Assembly (NCBI RefSeq): GCF_027923225.1
Contig: NZ_BSDI01000012.1
Coordinates: forward strand, 1-64,000
Length of the DNA: 64,000 nt
Direction: 5' to 3'
From: Phytohabitans aurantiacus
Lineage (GTDB): Bacteria > Actinomycetota > Actinomycetes > Mycobacteriales > Micromonosporaceae
Translations under genes and position numbers: made by a program
Part shown: positions 43,703 through 52,872 of the stretch, in pieces
Layout of the letters: every line of letters starts with the position of its first letter
Numbering within the stretch: position 1 is the stretch's first letter
Notes under the pieces: generated by a model
Told to the model about the DNA's origin: nothing
What the model saw: the letters and a program-made list of their open reading frames with translations, nothing else
Databases searched by the model: none

Positions 43703-43747
43703 CGAACGGGCCGGTGCCGCTCCCCCCGTGCGGCGCCGGCCCGTTCG
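43703..43747. terminator. Bidirectional terminator between DUF6114 and DUF885 genes
   Basis: 18-bp stem (43703-43720 with 43730-43747, one G:T pair) with a 9-base loop between the two convergent stop codons. Confidence 0.85.
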
Positions 43748-43757
43748 TTATTTCCAG

Positions 43758-45428
43758 TCAGATGCGGGCCATCGCGGCCTTGAACGGGTCGAGGCCGAGC
43801 GAGCCCAGGTTGAGCGCGTCGCGGTGGAAGTCCTTGAGGCTGAACGCGGCACCCTTGCGCGCCTTCGCCTCCTCGCGGGCCTGCAGCCAGATCCGCTCAC
43901 CGACCTTGTACGCGGGCGCCTGCCCCGGCCAGCCGAGGTAGCGATTGAGCTCGAAGCGCAGGTTTTCGTCCGGCACCCGGCAGTGGGCGCGCATGAACTC
44001 CCAGCCCAGCTCGGGCGTCCACCGCTCGCCGGGGTGGAAGCCGAACGCGTTGTCGCGCGGGATCTCCAGCTCCAGGTGCATGCCGATGTCGACGATCACC
44101 CGGGCCGCCCGGAACGCCTGCCCGTCGAGCATGCCCAGCTTGTCGCCCGCGTCCTCCAGGTAGCCGAGGTCGTCCATGAGGCGCTCGGCGTACAGGGCCC
44201 AGCCCTCGCCGTGGCCGGAGCTCCAGCTCAGCAGCCGCTGCCAGCGGTTGAGCAGCTCGGCGCGCACCAGAGTCTGCGCGATCTGCAGATGGTGGCCGGG
44301 CACACCCTCGTGGTACACGGTGGTGACCTCGCGCCAGGTGGAGAACTCGTTGATGCCCTCGGGCACCGCCCACCACATGCGTCCCGGACGGGCGAAGTCT
44401 TCGCTCGGGCCCGTGTAGTAGATGCCGCCGTCGCTCGTCGGTGCGAGGCAGCACTCGATGCGGCGTACCTGTTCGGGGATGTCGAAGTGGGTGCCAGCCA
44501 GCTCACCAACCGCCTTGTCGGCGAGCGCCTGCATCCAGTCCCGGAACGCCTCCTTGCCCTGGATGTTGCGGGCCGGGTCGGCGTCGAGTGCGGCGACCGC
44601 CTCATCGACGGTGGCGCCGGGGCCGGCGATGCGGGCGGACACCGTGCGCATCTCGGCTTCCAGCCGGGCCAGTTCCTCGAAGCCCCACGCGTACGTCTCG
44701 TCAAGGTCGATCGTGGCGCCCAGGAAGTACCGGGAGGCCAGCTGGTACCGCTCGCGGCCGGCAGCCTGCTTCGCGCGCCCTCGCGGTGCCAGCTCGTCGC
44801 GCAGGAACTGGGCGAACTGCGCCGTCGCGGCGGTCGCGGCCGCGGCACCACGACGCAGGTCGGCGGCCAGCGCGTCGCCGGCCTCCAGCTTGTCGACGAG
44901 GCCATGGAAGAAGTTGTCGCGCTCGGTATCGGTCCAGATGTCGCACTGCTTGGCGACCTCGAGCATCTGTGCGCTCGGGCTCACGTGCCCCTCGTCGGCG
45001 GCGGCTCGCAGCGTCTGCTTGTACTGCTCAACCGCGCCGGCGAACTTCGCGAGCCGGGCGGCGATGTTGGCGACGGCCTCCTCGCCCTGGGTCGGCATGA
45101 GGTCGAAGACCTGCCGCAACCCGTGTACCGCGCTGCTGATGACGTTGATCTCGCTGGCCGTCTCGCCGGATTCGTATCGCGCGAGCTGGAGCTTCAGCCG
45201 CTCCTGCATCGCTTCTTTGGCGACCCGTTCGGGCTCGTCGTCGGGTTCGGTCGCGGCGAGCGTGGCCAAGGTGCGCCGGGTCAGGTCGGCGAAGGCGGCG
45301 AAGCCCTCCGGCGACAGATCGTCCAATTTATCGTCGAAGCCGGCGATTCCGGCATAGGTGGCGCCGGTCGGGTTGAGCGGCGCCCACTCGTCGACGTAGC
45401 GGTCCGCCAGGTCAGTGATTCGTCCCAC
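43758..45428 (-). CDS. DUF885 family metallopeptidase
   Basis: 556 residues, full length for DUF885 (M32-like gluzincin fold). The metal-site segment is VYHEGVPGHHLQI, followed by the downstream EGWALYAERLMDDLG segment carrying the expected Glu. It should be a zinc carboxypeptidase-like enzyme; no signal peptide is present, so cytosolic. GTG 45428 has TAAGGT exactly six bases upstream on the minus strand, a leaderless pattern, and the start protein sequence MGRITDLADRYVDEWAPLNP fits family starts. Confidence 0.9.
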   Translation of the reverse strand: MGRITDLADRYVDEWAPLNPTGATYAGIAGFDDKLDDLSPEGFAAFADLTRRTLATLAATEPDDEPERVAKEAMQERLKLQLARYESGETASEINVISSAVHGLRQVFDLMPTQGEEAVANIAARLAKFAGAVEQYKQTLRAAADEGHVSPSAQMLEVAKQCDIWTDTERDNFFHGLVDKLEAGDALAADLRRGAAAATAATAQFAQFLRDELAPRGRAKQAAGRERYQLASRYFLGATIDLDETYAWGFEELARLEAEMRTVSARIAGPGATVDEAVAALDADPARNIQGKEAFRDWMQALADKAVGELAGTHFDIPEQVRRIECCLAPTSDGGIYYTGPSEDFARPGRMWWAVPEGINEFSTWREVTTVYHEGVPGHHLQIAQTLVRAELLNRWQRLLSWSSGHGEGWALYAERLMDDLGYLEDAGDKLGMLDGQAFRAARVIVDIGMHLELEIPRDNAFGFHPGERWTPELGWEFMRAHCRVPDENLRFELNRYLGWPGQAPAYKVGERIWLQAREEAKARKGAAFSLKDFHRDALNLGSLGLDPFKAAMARI

Positions 45429-45523
45429 GGTGCGACCTTACGTGAAATGTCTGGCAGCCTGCTGATCCGTTACCAGCAACGGACTGCTGAAACACGCAGC
45501 CGATGTCGTACCGATAAGGCAGA

Positions 45524-46501
45524 GTGTCACGGGTGAACGCGGCAAACGCTCCTGACAAGCTCGACCTGCGGGGTTTCCTGCCCGGCTTCCTTGCGCTGGC
45601 GGTGATCTGGGGTGCCAGCTTCCTCTTCATCAAGGTCGGCGTCCGCGAGCTGCACCCGCTCTACCTGACGCTTTTCCGGGTCGGCGCGGGCGCGCTCACC
45701 CTCCTCGTGGTGCTCGCGCTCGGCCGGCAGCGGCTGCCGCGCGACCCGCGGTTGTGGGGTCACCTCGCGGTGGTCGCCGCGATCGGCGTGGCACTGCCGT
45801 TCACCCTGTTCGGCTTCGGCGAGGAACGCGTCTCCTCGGTGCTCGCCGGCATCTGGAACGCGACCACGCCGCTGGTCGCGCTGCCCCTCGCGGTGCTGGT
45901 GTTTCGCACCGAGCGGATGAACACGCGCCGGGCGGTCGGCATCGGCCTGGGCTTCGTGGGCGTGCTGACCGTGCTCGGCGTCTGGCAGGGCGTCGGTGGC
46001 TCCCAACTGACCGGGCAGCTCATGTGCTTTGGTGCGGCGGCCTGTTACGGGCTGGCGATTCCGTACCAGAAGAAGTTCGTCGCCGGGCATGCCGCGTCGG
46101 GCCTCTCGCTGTCGGCTGTGCAGTTGCTCATCGCGACCGTGCAGATGGCGATCGTGGCGCCGCTCTTCGCCGGAGCGCCGCCCGCGCCCACCGCGCTCTC
46201 GCTCGACGTGATCGCGAGCGTGCTGGCGCTCGGTGCGCTCGGCACAGGGCTGGCATTCGTGCTCCACATGCGCAACATCCGGCTGGCCGGCGCCTCCACC
46301 GCCTCGACGGTGACCTACCTCATCCCGATCGTCGCCACCGTCATCGGCGTGGTCGCGCTCGGCGAGGGCGTCAGCTGGTACCAGCCGGTCGGCGCGCTCA
46401 TCGTGCTGCTCGGGGTGGCGGTGTCGCAGGGGGTGCTGAGCGGCCGATTCAGCCGCGCGCCCGAGCCCACTCGACAACCCGCTCAGCAGGCCAACTATTG
46501 A
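45524..46501 (+). CDS. DMT-superfamily (EamA) exporter
   Basis: 325 residues with ten membrane spans in two EamA repeats (FLALAVIWGASFLFIKVGV as first; LMCFGAAACYGLAIPYQKKFV opening the second). Such proteins export amino acids or metabolites. GTG 45524 or 45533 are both possible. The 3' end overlaps the convergent PHP-domain gene by 53 bases. Confidence 0.9.
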   Translation: MSRVNAANAPDKLDLRGFLPGFLALAVIWGASFLFIKVGVRELHPLYLTLFRVGAGALTLLVVLALGRQRLPRDPRLWGHLAVVAAIGVALPFTLFGFGEERVSSVLAGIWNATTPLVALPLAVLVFRTERMNTRRAVGIGLGFVGVLTVLGVWQGVGGSQLTGQLMCFGAAACYGLAIPYQKKFVAGHAASGLSLSAVQLLIATVQMAIVAPLFAGAPPAPTALSLDVIASVLALGALGTGLAFVLHMRNIRLAGASTASTVTYLIPIVATVIGVVALGEGVSWYQPVGALIVLLGVAVSQGVLSGRFSRAPEPTRQPAQQANY

Positions 46502-47525
46502 TCACGCGATCGGCCGGTACCCCGCACAGGGCCGCCCGCTCGCAGCCGAAACGCTGCCAGTCGAGCTGACCCGGCGCGTGGGCGTCGGTGTTGATCGCGA
46601 AGCGGCAGCCCGCCTCCAGGGCCCGCCGGAGCAGCCGCTTCGGCGGGTCCTGCCGTTCCGGACGAGAGTTGATCTCGACGGCGGTGTCGTGCTCGGCGCA
46701 CGCCGCGAAGACCGCGTCGGCGTCGAAGTCGCTGGGTGGCCGGGTCTTGCCGCCGCGCCGATGCGCGCGGTCGCCCGGCCCGGTCACCCCAGCCGGCCTG
46801 TTTGCCACCATGCGACCCGTGCAGTGGCCCAGGATGTCGACGTGCGGGTTGGCGATCGCGGTCAGCATCCGCTTCGTCATCCGGGCGCTGTCGTCGCGCA
46901 GCCCGCTGTGCACCGACGCGACCACGACGTCGAGCCGGTCGAGCAGCTCGTCTTCCTGGTCGAGGCTGCCGTCGGCCAGGATGTCGACCTCGATGCCGGT
47001 CAGGATGCGAAAGCCTTCGGGCAGCGCGTCGTTGACCGCGGCCACGTAGTCGAGCTGCTTGCGCAGGCGATCAGCCGTCAGGCCGCGGGCGACGGTCAGG
47101 CGAGGGGAGTGGTCGGTGAGCACCATGTACTCGTGGCCGAGCTCGACCGCCGCGAGCGCCATCTCCTCGATCGGGGAGCCGCCGTCGGACCAGTCCGAGT
47201 GGGTGTGGCAGTCGCCGCGTAGGGCCGTGCGGAGCGCGGTGGCGGCCTCATCGAGATCGACGCCCTCGGTGGCGAGCAGGCGCCGCAGGTAGACGGGCTC
47301 TTCGCCGGCCAGCGACTCGGTCACGCATCGAGCGGTGACGTCGCCCACGCCGCCCAGCTCGGTGAGCGTGCCGGCCGCCGCTCGGCTCGCGACCTCGGTG
47401 GCGGGCAGCGCGGCGAGCGCCTTGGCCGCCGAGCGGAACGCCTTGACGCGATAGCTGGCTTCATTGGCCCGCTCCAGCAGAAACGCGATCCGCCGTAGAT
47501 CGCTGATCGGATCCCGTGCGCTCAT
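46449..47525 (-). CDS. PHP-domain phosphoesterase with helix-hairpin-helix N-terminus
   Basis: 358 residues. The N-terminal ~90 residues form a PolX-like HhH domain (AFLLERANEASYRVKAFRSAAKAL, then GTLTELGGVGDVTARCVTE). The PHP domain follows with HTHSDWSDG, VLTDHSPR, GIEVDIL, HSG, GHCTGR and NTDAHAP metal-binding motifs, all present. It resembles the PHP part of PolX-type enzymes without the polymerase palm, so a metal-dependent phosphoesterase or nuclease is likely. Ten bases after tyrA in the same direction, hence probably co-transcribed. ATG 47525 chosen for the ARDPISDL start. Confidence 0.88.
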   Translation of the reverse strand: MSARDPISDLRRIAFLLERANEASYRVKAFRSAAKALAALPATEVASRAAAGTLTELGGVGDVTARCVTESLAGEEPVYLRRLLATEGVDLDEAATALRTALRGDCHTHSDWSDGGSPIEEMALAAVELGHEYMVLTDHSPRLTVARGLTADRLRKQLDYVAAVNDALPEGFRILTGIEVDILADGSLDQEDELLDRLDVVVASVHSGLRDDSARMTKRMLTAIANPHVDILGHCTGRMVANRPAGVTGPGDRAHRRGGKTRPPSDFDADAVFAACAEHDTAVEINSRPERQDPPKRLLRRALEAGCRFAINTDAHAPGQLDWQRFGCERAALCGVPADRVINSWPAERVVEWARARG

Positions 47526-47535
47526 GGACACCACA

Positions 47536-48516
47536 TTAGGAGTTGGGTCTGACGGCCGTTACCGTCTGGCGGTCCTCAGCCACCGCGGTGATCCAGCCGC
47601 CCGCGCGGCCGAGGCGGAGGAGGGCGTCGGAACGGGCGGGCAGCTCCAGGGACTTGCCCGGCCGGGGCGGCCACGCGGCGCGCGCGGCCGCGCCCGGCGC
47701 CAGCCAGCGGGTCAGCGAGCCGATCGGGTCGCGCTCGTCGAGGGCCTCGCGGGCACCCGCGAGCGCGTCGAGCACCGCGTCCAGCGCCGGCCCTACGGCC
47801 GCCGCGTTGCCGCCGCACATCGCCGCGACCAGCTCGGGCCGGGTGCCCGCCACCCGGGTGCCGTCGCGGAAGGAACCAGCCCCCAACGTGCCGGCGAGGG
47901 GGTCGGCCGCCGCGGTCGCCGCCAGCGCCGAGGCCAGCAGATGGGGTACGTGGCTGACCGCCGCCACGGCCCGGTCGTGCTCGGCGGCGGTGGCCGGTAC
48001 GACGCGGGCGCCGATGCCGGTGAAGAGGGCGGCCAGGTGCAGGAAGTCGGGGAGCGAGGTCTCCTCCGGCTCCAGGCAGAGCACCCACGAGCAGCCCGTG
48101 AACAGGTCGGCGTCGGCGGACGCGAACCCGGACGTTTCCCGGCCGGCCATGGGATGCCCGCCGACGAACCCGGCCAGCCGCGGCAGCCGCCGCTCGACGA
48201 GTTCGCGGACCGGCCCCTTGACCGAGGTGACGTCGGTGACCAGGCCGCGGTATCCGGTGCCGCCCAGCTCGATCAGTACGCCCTCGACCGCCGGCAGTGG
48301 CACGGCGATCACGACGAGCTCGGCCTTGGCGACCGCGTCCCGCACTGTCGGCGTGACCTGCCAGCGGGCGCGTGCCGGAGCCTTCGCCGCGGCGGTGCGC
48401 GCGGTCGCGCGGGTGGCCGGGTCGGCGTCGTACCCGAGCACGGCGTGCCCCGCCCCGGCGAGCGCGCGCAGCACGGAGCCGCCGATCAGTCCCAACCCCA
48501 GCACCGCGATGTCCAC
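47536..48516 (-). CDS. tyrA: Prephenate dehydrogenase
   Basis: 326 residues. NAD-binding GLGLIGGS (residues 7-14), the GGHPMAGRETSGF active-site segment, and the helical dimerisation domain with HDRAVAAVSHVPHLL. It converts prephenate to 4-hydroxyphenylpyruvate in tyrosine synthesis. No ACT domain is visible. GTG 48516 has no clear ribosome site. First gene of a two-gene unit with the PHP protein. Confidence 0.93.
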   Translation of the reverse strand: MDIAVLGLGLIGGSVLRALAGAGHAVLGYDADPATRATARTAAAKAPARARWQVTPTVRDAVAKAELVVIAVPLPAVEGVLIELGGTGYRGLVTDVTSVKGPVRELVERRLPRLAGFVGGHPMAGRETSGFASADADLFTGCSWVLCLEPEETSLPDFLHLAALFTGIGARVVPATAAEHDRAVAAVSHVPHLLASALAATAAADPLAGTLGAGSFRDGTRVAGTRPELVAAMCGGNAAAVGPALDAVLDALAGAREALDERDPIGSLTRWLAPGAAARAAWPPRPGKSLELPARSDALLRLGRAGGWITAVAEDRQTVTAVRPNS

Positions 48517-48575
48517 GGGGGTGACTCTCGCACATAGCGCACCCGCGTTGTTACCCCGTGCGCTAGCGTGATTCT

Positions 48576-49715
48576 GTGGCTATCCGGACTGGATTGTTCG
48601 CATTGGTCATGGTCGGTGCGGTTGGCGGAAGTTTGGCGATCGCAGCGCCGGCATCGGCGGCCGTGTCCACAACCCCTAATCCCGCGCCCACCTTCAACGG
48701 CACCGTCTACGCGACCGCGTACGCGGGCGAGACCGCCTACGTCGGCGGCGACTTCACCATCGCCACCTTCAACGGCCGCTCGTACACGCGCAATCGCCTG
48801 GCCGCGTTCGACGTGCGCACCGGGGCGCTGCGCGCTTGGGCACCCAGTGCCGACGCGCGCGTACGGGCCATCGCGGTCTCCGGCACGGCTGTCTACGTCG
48901 GGGGTGCCTTCGGGTACGTCAGCGGAGCGCGCCGGGACAGCCTGGCGCGGCTCGACGCCGGCACCGGGGCGGTGCACAGCTTCAAGCACAGCCTCTCCGG
49001 CCAGCCGTACTCGCTCTCCGCCGCGAACGGGCGCCTCTACGCGGGCGGCAACATCAGCTCGGTCGACGGGCAGGCGCGGTCCCGGCTGGCCGCGTTCAGC
49101 CTGAGTACCGGCGCGCTCGACGGCGGTTGGCGGCCGAACGCCGACAGCACCGTCGAGGCGGTGACAGCCACGACAGACCGGGTCTACGTCGGCGGCAAGT
49201 TCGGTGCCGTGAACGGGACCAGCCAGGCCCGGCTCGCCGCCGTGCACCCGTCGTCCGGCGCGCTCGACACGGGTTTCCGGGCACGCCCCGCTGACGTCGT
49301 ACACGGCCTGGCGGTGAACGGTTCAGCCGTGTACGCGGCACACGGTGGCCCGGGCGGGCGGGTGGTCGCGTACGGGCTCGACGGCACCAGCCGGTGGAAC
49401 CTCACGATGGACGGCGACCCGCAGGCCGTGACGGTACTGGACGGGGTCGTGTACTTCGGCGGCCACTTCGACAACGTGTGCCGATCGGCGCGAACCGGAT
49501 ACCAGGGCGAGTGCCTCGACGGGAAGAGCCGGCGGGTCAAGCTCGGCGCCGCCGACACCGGGAGCGGCACGCTGCTGTCCTGGACGGCGAACGGCAACGG
49601 CAGCGAGGGCGTCTTCGCGATGGCGGTGCACACCAGCCTGCGGAAGGTCGCGGCGGGTGGTGCGTTCACCGCCATCAACGGCAGCCTGAGGGAGCGGTTT
49701 GTCCAGTTTGGTTAG
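48576..49715 (+). CDS. Secreted beta-propeller (delta-60-type repeat) protein
   Basis: 379 residues with a signal peptide (LFALVMVGAVGGSLAIAAPASA) and about seven repeats of the form VYVGGxFxxVxG... RxRLAAFxxxTGAL, e.g. AYVGGDFTIATFNG, VYVGGAFGYVSG, LYAGGNISSVDG, VYVGGKFGAVNG, VYFGGHFDNV. The fold is an extracellular propeller, likely a binding scaffold. GTG 48576 is preceded by TAGCGT six bases upstream (leaderless). The stop overlaps the convergent M23 gene by four bases. Confidence 0.88.
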   Translation: MAIRTGLFALVMVGAVGGSLAIAAPASAAVSTTPNPAPTFNGTVYATAYAGETAYVGGDFTIATFNGRSYTRNRLAAFDVRTGALRAWAPSADARVRAIAVSGTAVYVGGAFGYVSGARRDSLARLDAGTGAVHSFKHSLSGQPYSLSAANGRLYAGGNISSVDGQARSRLAAFSLSTGALDGGWRPNADSTVEAVTATTDRVYVGGKFGAVNGTSQARLAAVHPSSGALDTGFRARPADVVHGLAVNGSAVYAAHGGPGGRVVAYGLDGTSRWNLTMDGDPQAVTVLDGVVYFGGHFDNVCRSARTGYQGECLDGKSRRVKLGAADTGSGTLLSWTANGNGSEGVFAMAVHTSLRKVAAGGAFTAINGSLRERFVQFG

Positions 49716-50482
49716 GGCGCGCTCGGGCAGCCGTTGGACTTCTGCCACGATTTGACCTTGTCGACCGGCGACTTGTTGCTCTTCTTGCGCCACGCGTCGA
49801 GGTACATGGCCGGCCAGACCACGCCACGGCGGATCCACCAGTCACCCGTGCGCTTGCACGGCGGCGAGATGCCGAAGTGCAGGTGGCACACGTTGTTGGC
49901 GTTACCGGTCTTGCCGACCGTGCCGAGCCGCTGCCCGGCCCGGACGCGTACGCCCGCCTCGATGCCGCTCTGCACGACGGTGAGGTGGGAGCCGTAGTAC
50001 CGCACGCCGTCGTCGCCGAGCAGCGACACCGACAGGCCACCGTTGTTCGGCCCCTGGACGCCCGACTTGCTGTACTTGTCGACCCGGCTCACCTCGAGCA
50101 CCTTGCCGTCGGTGACCGCGACGACGGGCTGGCCGCAGTCGGCGAAGATGTCGGTCGCCGGATACGCCGAGTGGGTCGGGTGGTATGCCACGTTGCTGGC
50201 CTGGACGGGGAAGACGTACTTCCACTTCCCGGTGGCGGTGGCCGGAGAGGTCGACTTGGTCGTCGACGGCTTCGGCGTTGGCGACGCGCTCAGGGGCAGC
50301 GAGGGCGTCGGCGAGGGTGTCGGGCCGGCCGTGGTGGGCGCAGCGGTCGTGGGCGCTGGCGTGACGCTGCCGGCGCCCTCCCACTGCGGCGCCGCCTCTT
50401 CGGGCGCCTGCTTGGCGCAGCCCGCCACAAGCGCGGCTGACACCAGAACGATCATCGACGCGTGTACCCGTCCCCGTAACAC
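49712..50482 (-). CDS. Lipoprotein M23 (LytM) metallopeptidase
   Basis: 256 residues: lipoprotein signal with lipobox LVAGC, a Pro/Thr/Ser-rich linker, then an M23 domain with HSAYPATDI (HxxxxxxD metal motif) and HLHFGI (HxH). All ligands are present, so peptidoglycan endopeptidase activity is expected at the outer face of the membrane. GTG 50482 gives the short basic n-region VLRGRVHAS before the hydrophobic core. It lies 33 bases from the divergent small membrane protein. Confidence 0.9.
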   Translation of the reverse strand: MLRGRVHASMIVLVSAALVAGCAKQAPEEAAPQWEGAGSVTPAPTTAAPTTAGPTPSPTPSLPLSASPTPKPSTTKSTSPATATGKWKYVFPVQASNVAYHPTHSAYPATDIFADCGQPVVAVTDGKVLEVSRVDKYSKSGVQGPNNGGLSVSLLGDDGVRYYGSHLTVVQSGIEAGVRVRAGQRLGTVGKTGNANNVCHLHFGISPPCKRTGDWWIRRGVVWPAMYLDAWRKKSNKSPVDKVKSWQKSNGCPSAP

Positions 50483-50515
50483 CCGGCCATCCTGGCAGAT
50501 AGGTACGCTCCTGTC

Positions 50516-50878
50516 ATGGCCGACCACTACCCGGCACGGCCGCCGGTGCGCACCCCGTCGGGGCTGTTTCCGTCGGGACCGCCGCGCCCGACGTATCGCG
50601 AGCCGCACCGCGTGCGGGCCGCTGGCCTGACCGCTGGCCTGGGCGCCGGCGTCGCCTGGCTGCTCTTCCTGGGGCTTCTCGGTGACGATCTGCGCGGCTA
50701 CGTGTGGTGGACGGTCCTGGCAGGGCTGGTCGCGTGGGTGGTCGCCGGCGTCCTGACCCGCCAGGGCGACCGGGGCGTGGCGGCCGGTGTGGCGATCGCC
50801 ACCGGATTGGCCTGGTCGATCGCGGTCGTGGCGGTGGCCGTCCGCTGGGGCATGACGGGCGACTGGCCGCTCTGGTAA
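50516..50878 (+). CDS. Small three-span membrane protein
   Basis: 120 residues: a Pro/Arg-rich N-terminus then about three hydrophobic spans (GLTAGLGAGVAWLLFLGLLG; YVWWTVLAGLVAWVVAGVL; GVAAGVAIATGLAWSIAVVAVAV). TACGCT ends six bases before the ATG, a clear leaderless start. Divergent from the M23 lipoprotein. Family not recognised. Confidence 0.75.
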   Translation: MADHYPARPPVRTPSGLFPSGPPRPTYREPHRVRAAGLTAGLGAGVAWLLFLGLLGDDLRGYVWWTVLAGLVAWVVAGVLTRQGDRGVAAGVAIATGLAWSIAVVAVAVRWGMTGDWPLW

Positions 50879-50983
50879 CCCCCGCTCTGGTAACCCCCCG
50901 TTCTGGTAAACGCTGTGTGGCGGGCGCGTTGCGTCTCGCACCCGGGCTTGACGAAGCGCGGCGCGGGGCGGCACCCTCGCGAC

Positions 50984-51151
50984 ATGGTCTGGACAGTGCA
51001 GCGGCTCGACCCCGACCGAAGCCGCCGCCGGTTGCAGCTCCTAGCCGAGCTGGCCAGCGCGAAGTCGGTGCGGGACCGCGAGCGGCCACGCCAGCAGCAC
51101 GATGAGCGCCTGCGTGAGCTGATCGCGATGCGCCGCCGCCTGGCCGGCTGA
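50984..51151 (+). CDS. Possible 55-residue basic helical protein
   Basis: MVWTVQRLDPDRSRRRLQLL then a highly charged helix to RRLAG. A TTGACG-N18-CACCCT-N6-ATG layout supports a leaderless start, but the -10 is weak. Length and composition alone cannot prove coding; the longer frame from 50915 is less likely. Confidence 0.4.
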   Translation: MVWTVQRLDPDRSRRRLQLLAELASAKSVRDRERPRQQHDERLRELIAMRRRLAG

Positions 51152-51231
51152 CCGCGCACCCCTCGGCGTTGCGCGCTCAGTAACCGACATAACCGGCTAC
51201 CGTCACGCGTATCAGACAACTTGGGGGGACC

Positions 51232-51756
51232 GTGTCGTACTTCGCTGCTGCCGTTGCGCGCGGCTCGGACGGCTGGACCGTAGCTGAACTTGATCTCACA
51301 GGGGCGGCGGACATCGACGAGGTGGCCGACCGCCTTCGCGACGTCAGTCCGGACGCCGATGTGTCGCTGCTCTTCGTCGAGGCCGACGACCTGTACCTGG
51401 CGATCTTGCGCCTGGATCAGGGTGAGGACCTGAGGCTCTTCGGGTCCGACTCGGTATTCGCGGAGGAGTCCCGGCTGGGTGCGCTGCTGCTCGGCGACAT
51501 CGAGACTCCGGCACTGGAGATCGACGAGGTCACCGAGCCGCCGGCGCCCAACGACGACGATGATGACGAGCCGCCGGCCAGCGAGCCCGACGTCGAGCCG
51601 GTCGGCGACGCGGACCTGCTGAAGGATCTCGGCATCAGCTCGCACCAGCTCCTGGAACTGTGCGCGCACGAGGGCATGATGCCCGCCGACGTGACCGCCG
51701 AGGTGTGCCAGGTGCTCGGGTGTGGCGACGAGGTCGAGGAGCTACGCGAGGCGTGA
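51232..51756 (+). CDS. tRNA adenosine deaminase-associated protein
   Basis: 174 residues, matching the actinobacterial protein encoded next to tadA: MSYFAAAVARGSDGWTVAELDL start, an acidic linker (NDDDDDEPPASEPD), and a C-terminal segment LLKDLGISSHQLLELCAHEGMMPADVTAEVCQVLG. The exact role is not known; the fixed pairing suggests support of TadA. GTG 51232 has a GGGGGG site. Its stop overlaps the tadA start (GTGA). Confidence 0.92.
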   Translation: MSYFAAAVARGSDGWTVAELDLTGAADIDEVADRLRDVSPDADVSLLFVEADDLYLAILRLDQGEDLRLFGSDSVFAEESRLGALLLGDIETPALEIDEVTEPPAPNDDDDDEPPASEPDVEPVGDADLLKDLGISSHQLLELCAHEGMMPADVTAEVCQVLGCGDEVEELREA

Positions 51757-52232
51757 GCGAGGGAGTTGGCGCGGCGGCGTTTTCCCGGCGGCGCCAGCAC
51801 GAACTCTGGATGCGTCGGGCCCTCGCCGTCGCGGCCTCGGGCGGCGCCGACGACGTACCGGTCGGTGCCGTCGTGTACGGGCCGGACGGCGTGGAGCTGG
51901 CGGTCGGGAGCAACGAGCGCGAGCTGACCGGCGATCCCACCGCGCACGCCGAGATCCTGGCGCTGCGCCGGGCCGCCGCCGTGCTTGGCGAGTGGCGGCT
52001 CGACGGCTGCACGCTCGTCGTCACCCTCGAACCGTGCACGATGTGCGCCGGCGCGCTCGTACTGGCGCGGGTGTCCACAGTGGTCTTCGGTGCGTGGGAA
52101 CCGAAGACGGGCGCGGTGGGATCGCTCTGGGACGTGGTGCGCGACCGCCGGCTCAACCACCGGCCCGAGGTGTACGCGGGCGTACTCGAAGCCGAATGCG
52201 CCGAACTGATGCGCTCGTTCTTCCGCCCCTAG
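51753..52232 (+). CDS. tadA: tRNA-specific adenosine deaminase
   Basis: 159 residues, zinc deaminase: AHAEIL with H65 and catalytic E67, and EPCTMC with C95 and C98. It converts A34 to inosine in the anticodon of tRNA-Arg(ACG), a tRNA encoded in this same window at 29024. GTG 51753 overlaps the upstream gene's stop by four bases; translation is coupled. Confidence 0.95.
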   Translation: MSEGVGAAAFSRRRQHELWMRRALAVAASGGADDVPVGAVVYGPDGVELAVGSNERELTGDPTAHAEILALRRAAAVLGEWRLDGCTLVVTLEPCTMCAGALVLARVSTVVFGAWEPKTGAVGSLWDVVRDRRLNHRPEVYAGVLEAECAELMRSFFRP

Positions 52233-52266
52233 ACGATCTATTTAAGGGTCCAAAGCCAGGATTTGA

Positions 52267-52414
52267 GCTACCGCGATGCTCGTCGTGCTCTTGGACGCGG
52301 TCGGAGGCCGCATTGTCGGGGATTTCGCTGCTACGTGCGGGCGGGTTGTGTAGCAGCGGAGGGTGAGGCCGCGGGAGCAACGGGCATGGAGCGCCGCGGA
52401 CGTCGCGGTAGCCC
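52267..52414. repeat. Second dispersed repeat, copy 2 with inverted termini
   Basis: The right part 52362-52414 repeats the 26763-26814 element (22 identical bases plus CGCGGTAGCCC). The left part 52267-52288 is the reverse complement of 26791-26812 with one mismatch. The element thus has inverted CTACCGCGA-type ends about 148 bases apart. The 52233-52437 spacer has no gene. Confidence 0.65.
52326..52358. terminator. Hairpin inside the second repeat
   Basis: CGCTGCTAC / GTAGCAGCG perfect 9-bp arms with a 15-base loop, between tadA and the convergent thioesterase gene. Confidence 0.5.
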
Positions 52415-52437
52415 CGGAATTCTCTTGAATAGATCGC

Positions 52438-52872
52438 CTAGGGCTTGAGGAGGCTTTCGCCGACCTCGCGGGCCGACTCCGTCCACGCCGTCGGGCGCAG
52501 GGTCGCCGGGTCGAGGCGGACGATCGCGCGCCGCCCCTCAGCGAAGCACGTCTGCCGGTCGGCGGAGAGGAACTGGAACCCGTACTCCGCGCTGGTCTGC
52601 CCCATGTGGTTGAGCCAGAAGTGCACGTGCACCTCGCCCGCGCCCCGGATCGGCCGCAGGTACGTGATGCTGAACTCGCGTACCGCGTGGACGAGGTCGG
52701 GCGTCGACGGGCCGTTGTGGTCGAAGTAGTGGCCGCGCGCTGTCCAGTACGGGGCCACCGCCCGCTCCAGCAGCACCGCGTACCGGGCGTTGTGCACGAT
52801 GCCCATGGCGTCCAGGTCGTCGAAGTACACGGCGATTGGCTCGACGTGACCAAATTCCAGGGCGAGGGTCAT
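52438..52872 (-). CDS. Hotdog-fold acyl-CoA thioesterase
   Basis: 144 residues of the 4-hydroxybenzoyl-CoA thioesterase (YbgC-like) type: VYFDDLDAMGIVHNARYAVLLERA carries the catalytic Asp and the HNxxY helix start, followed by FSITYLRPIRGAGEVHVHFWL. It would hydrolyse an acyl-CoA in the cytosol. Start overlaps the tetR stop by four bases, so regulator and enzyme are one operon. Confidence 0.9.
   Translation of the reverse strand: MTLALEFGHVEPIAVYFDDLDAMGIVHNARYAVLLERAVAPYWTARGHYFDHNGPSTPDLVHAVREFSITYLRPIRGAGEVHVHFWLNHMGQTSAEYGFQFLSADRQTCFAEGRRAIVRLDPATLRPTAWTESAREVGESLLKP

Noticed and set aside
43728..45536. Plus-strand 602-codon frame opposite the DUF885 gene
   Set aside because: Antisense shadow; the minus strand carries HEGVPGHH and a full-length family match.
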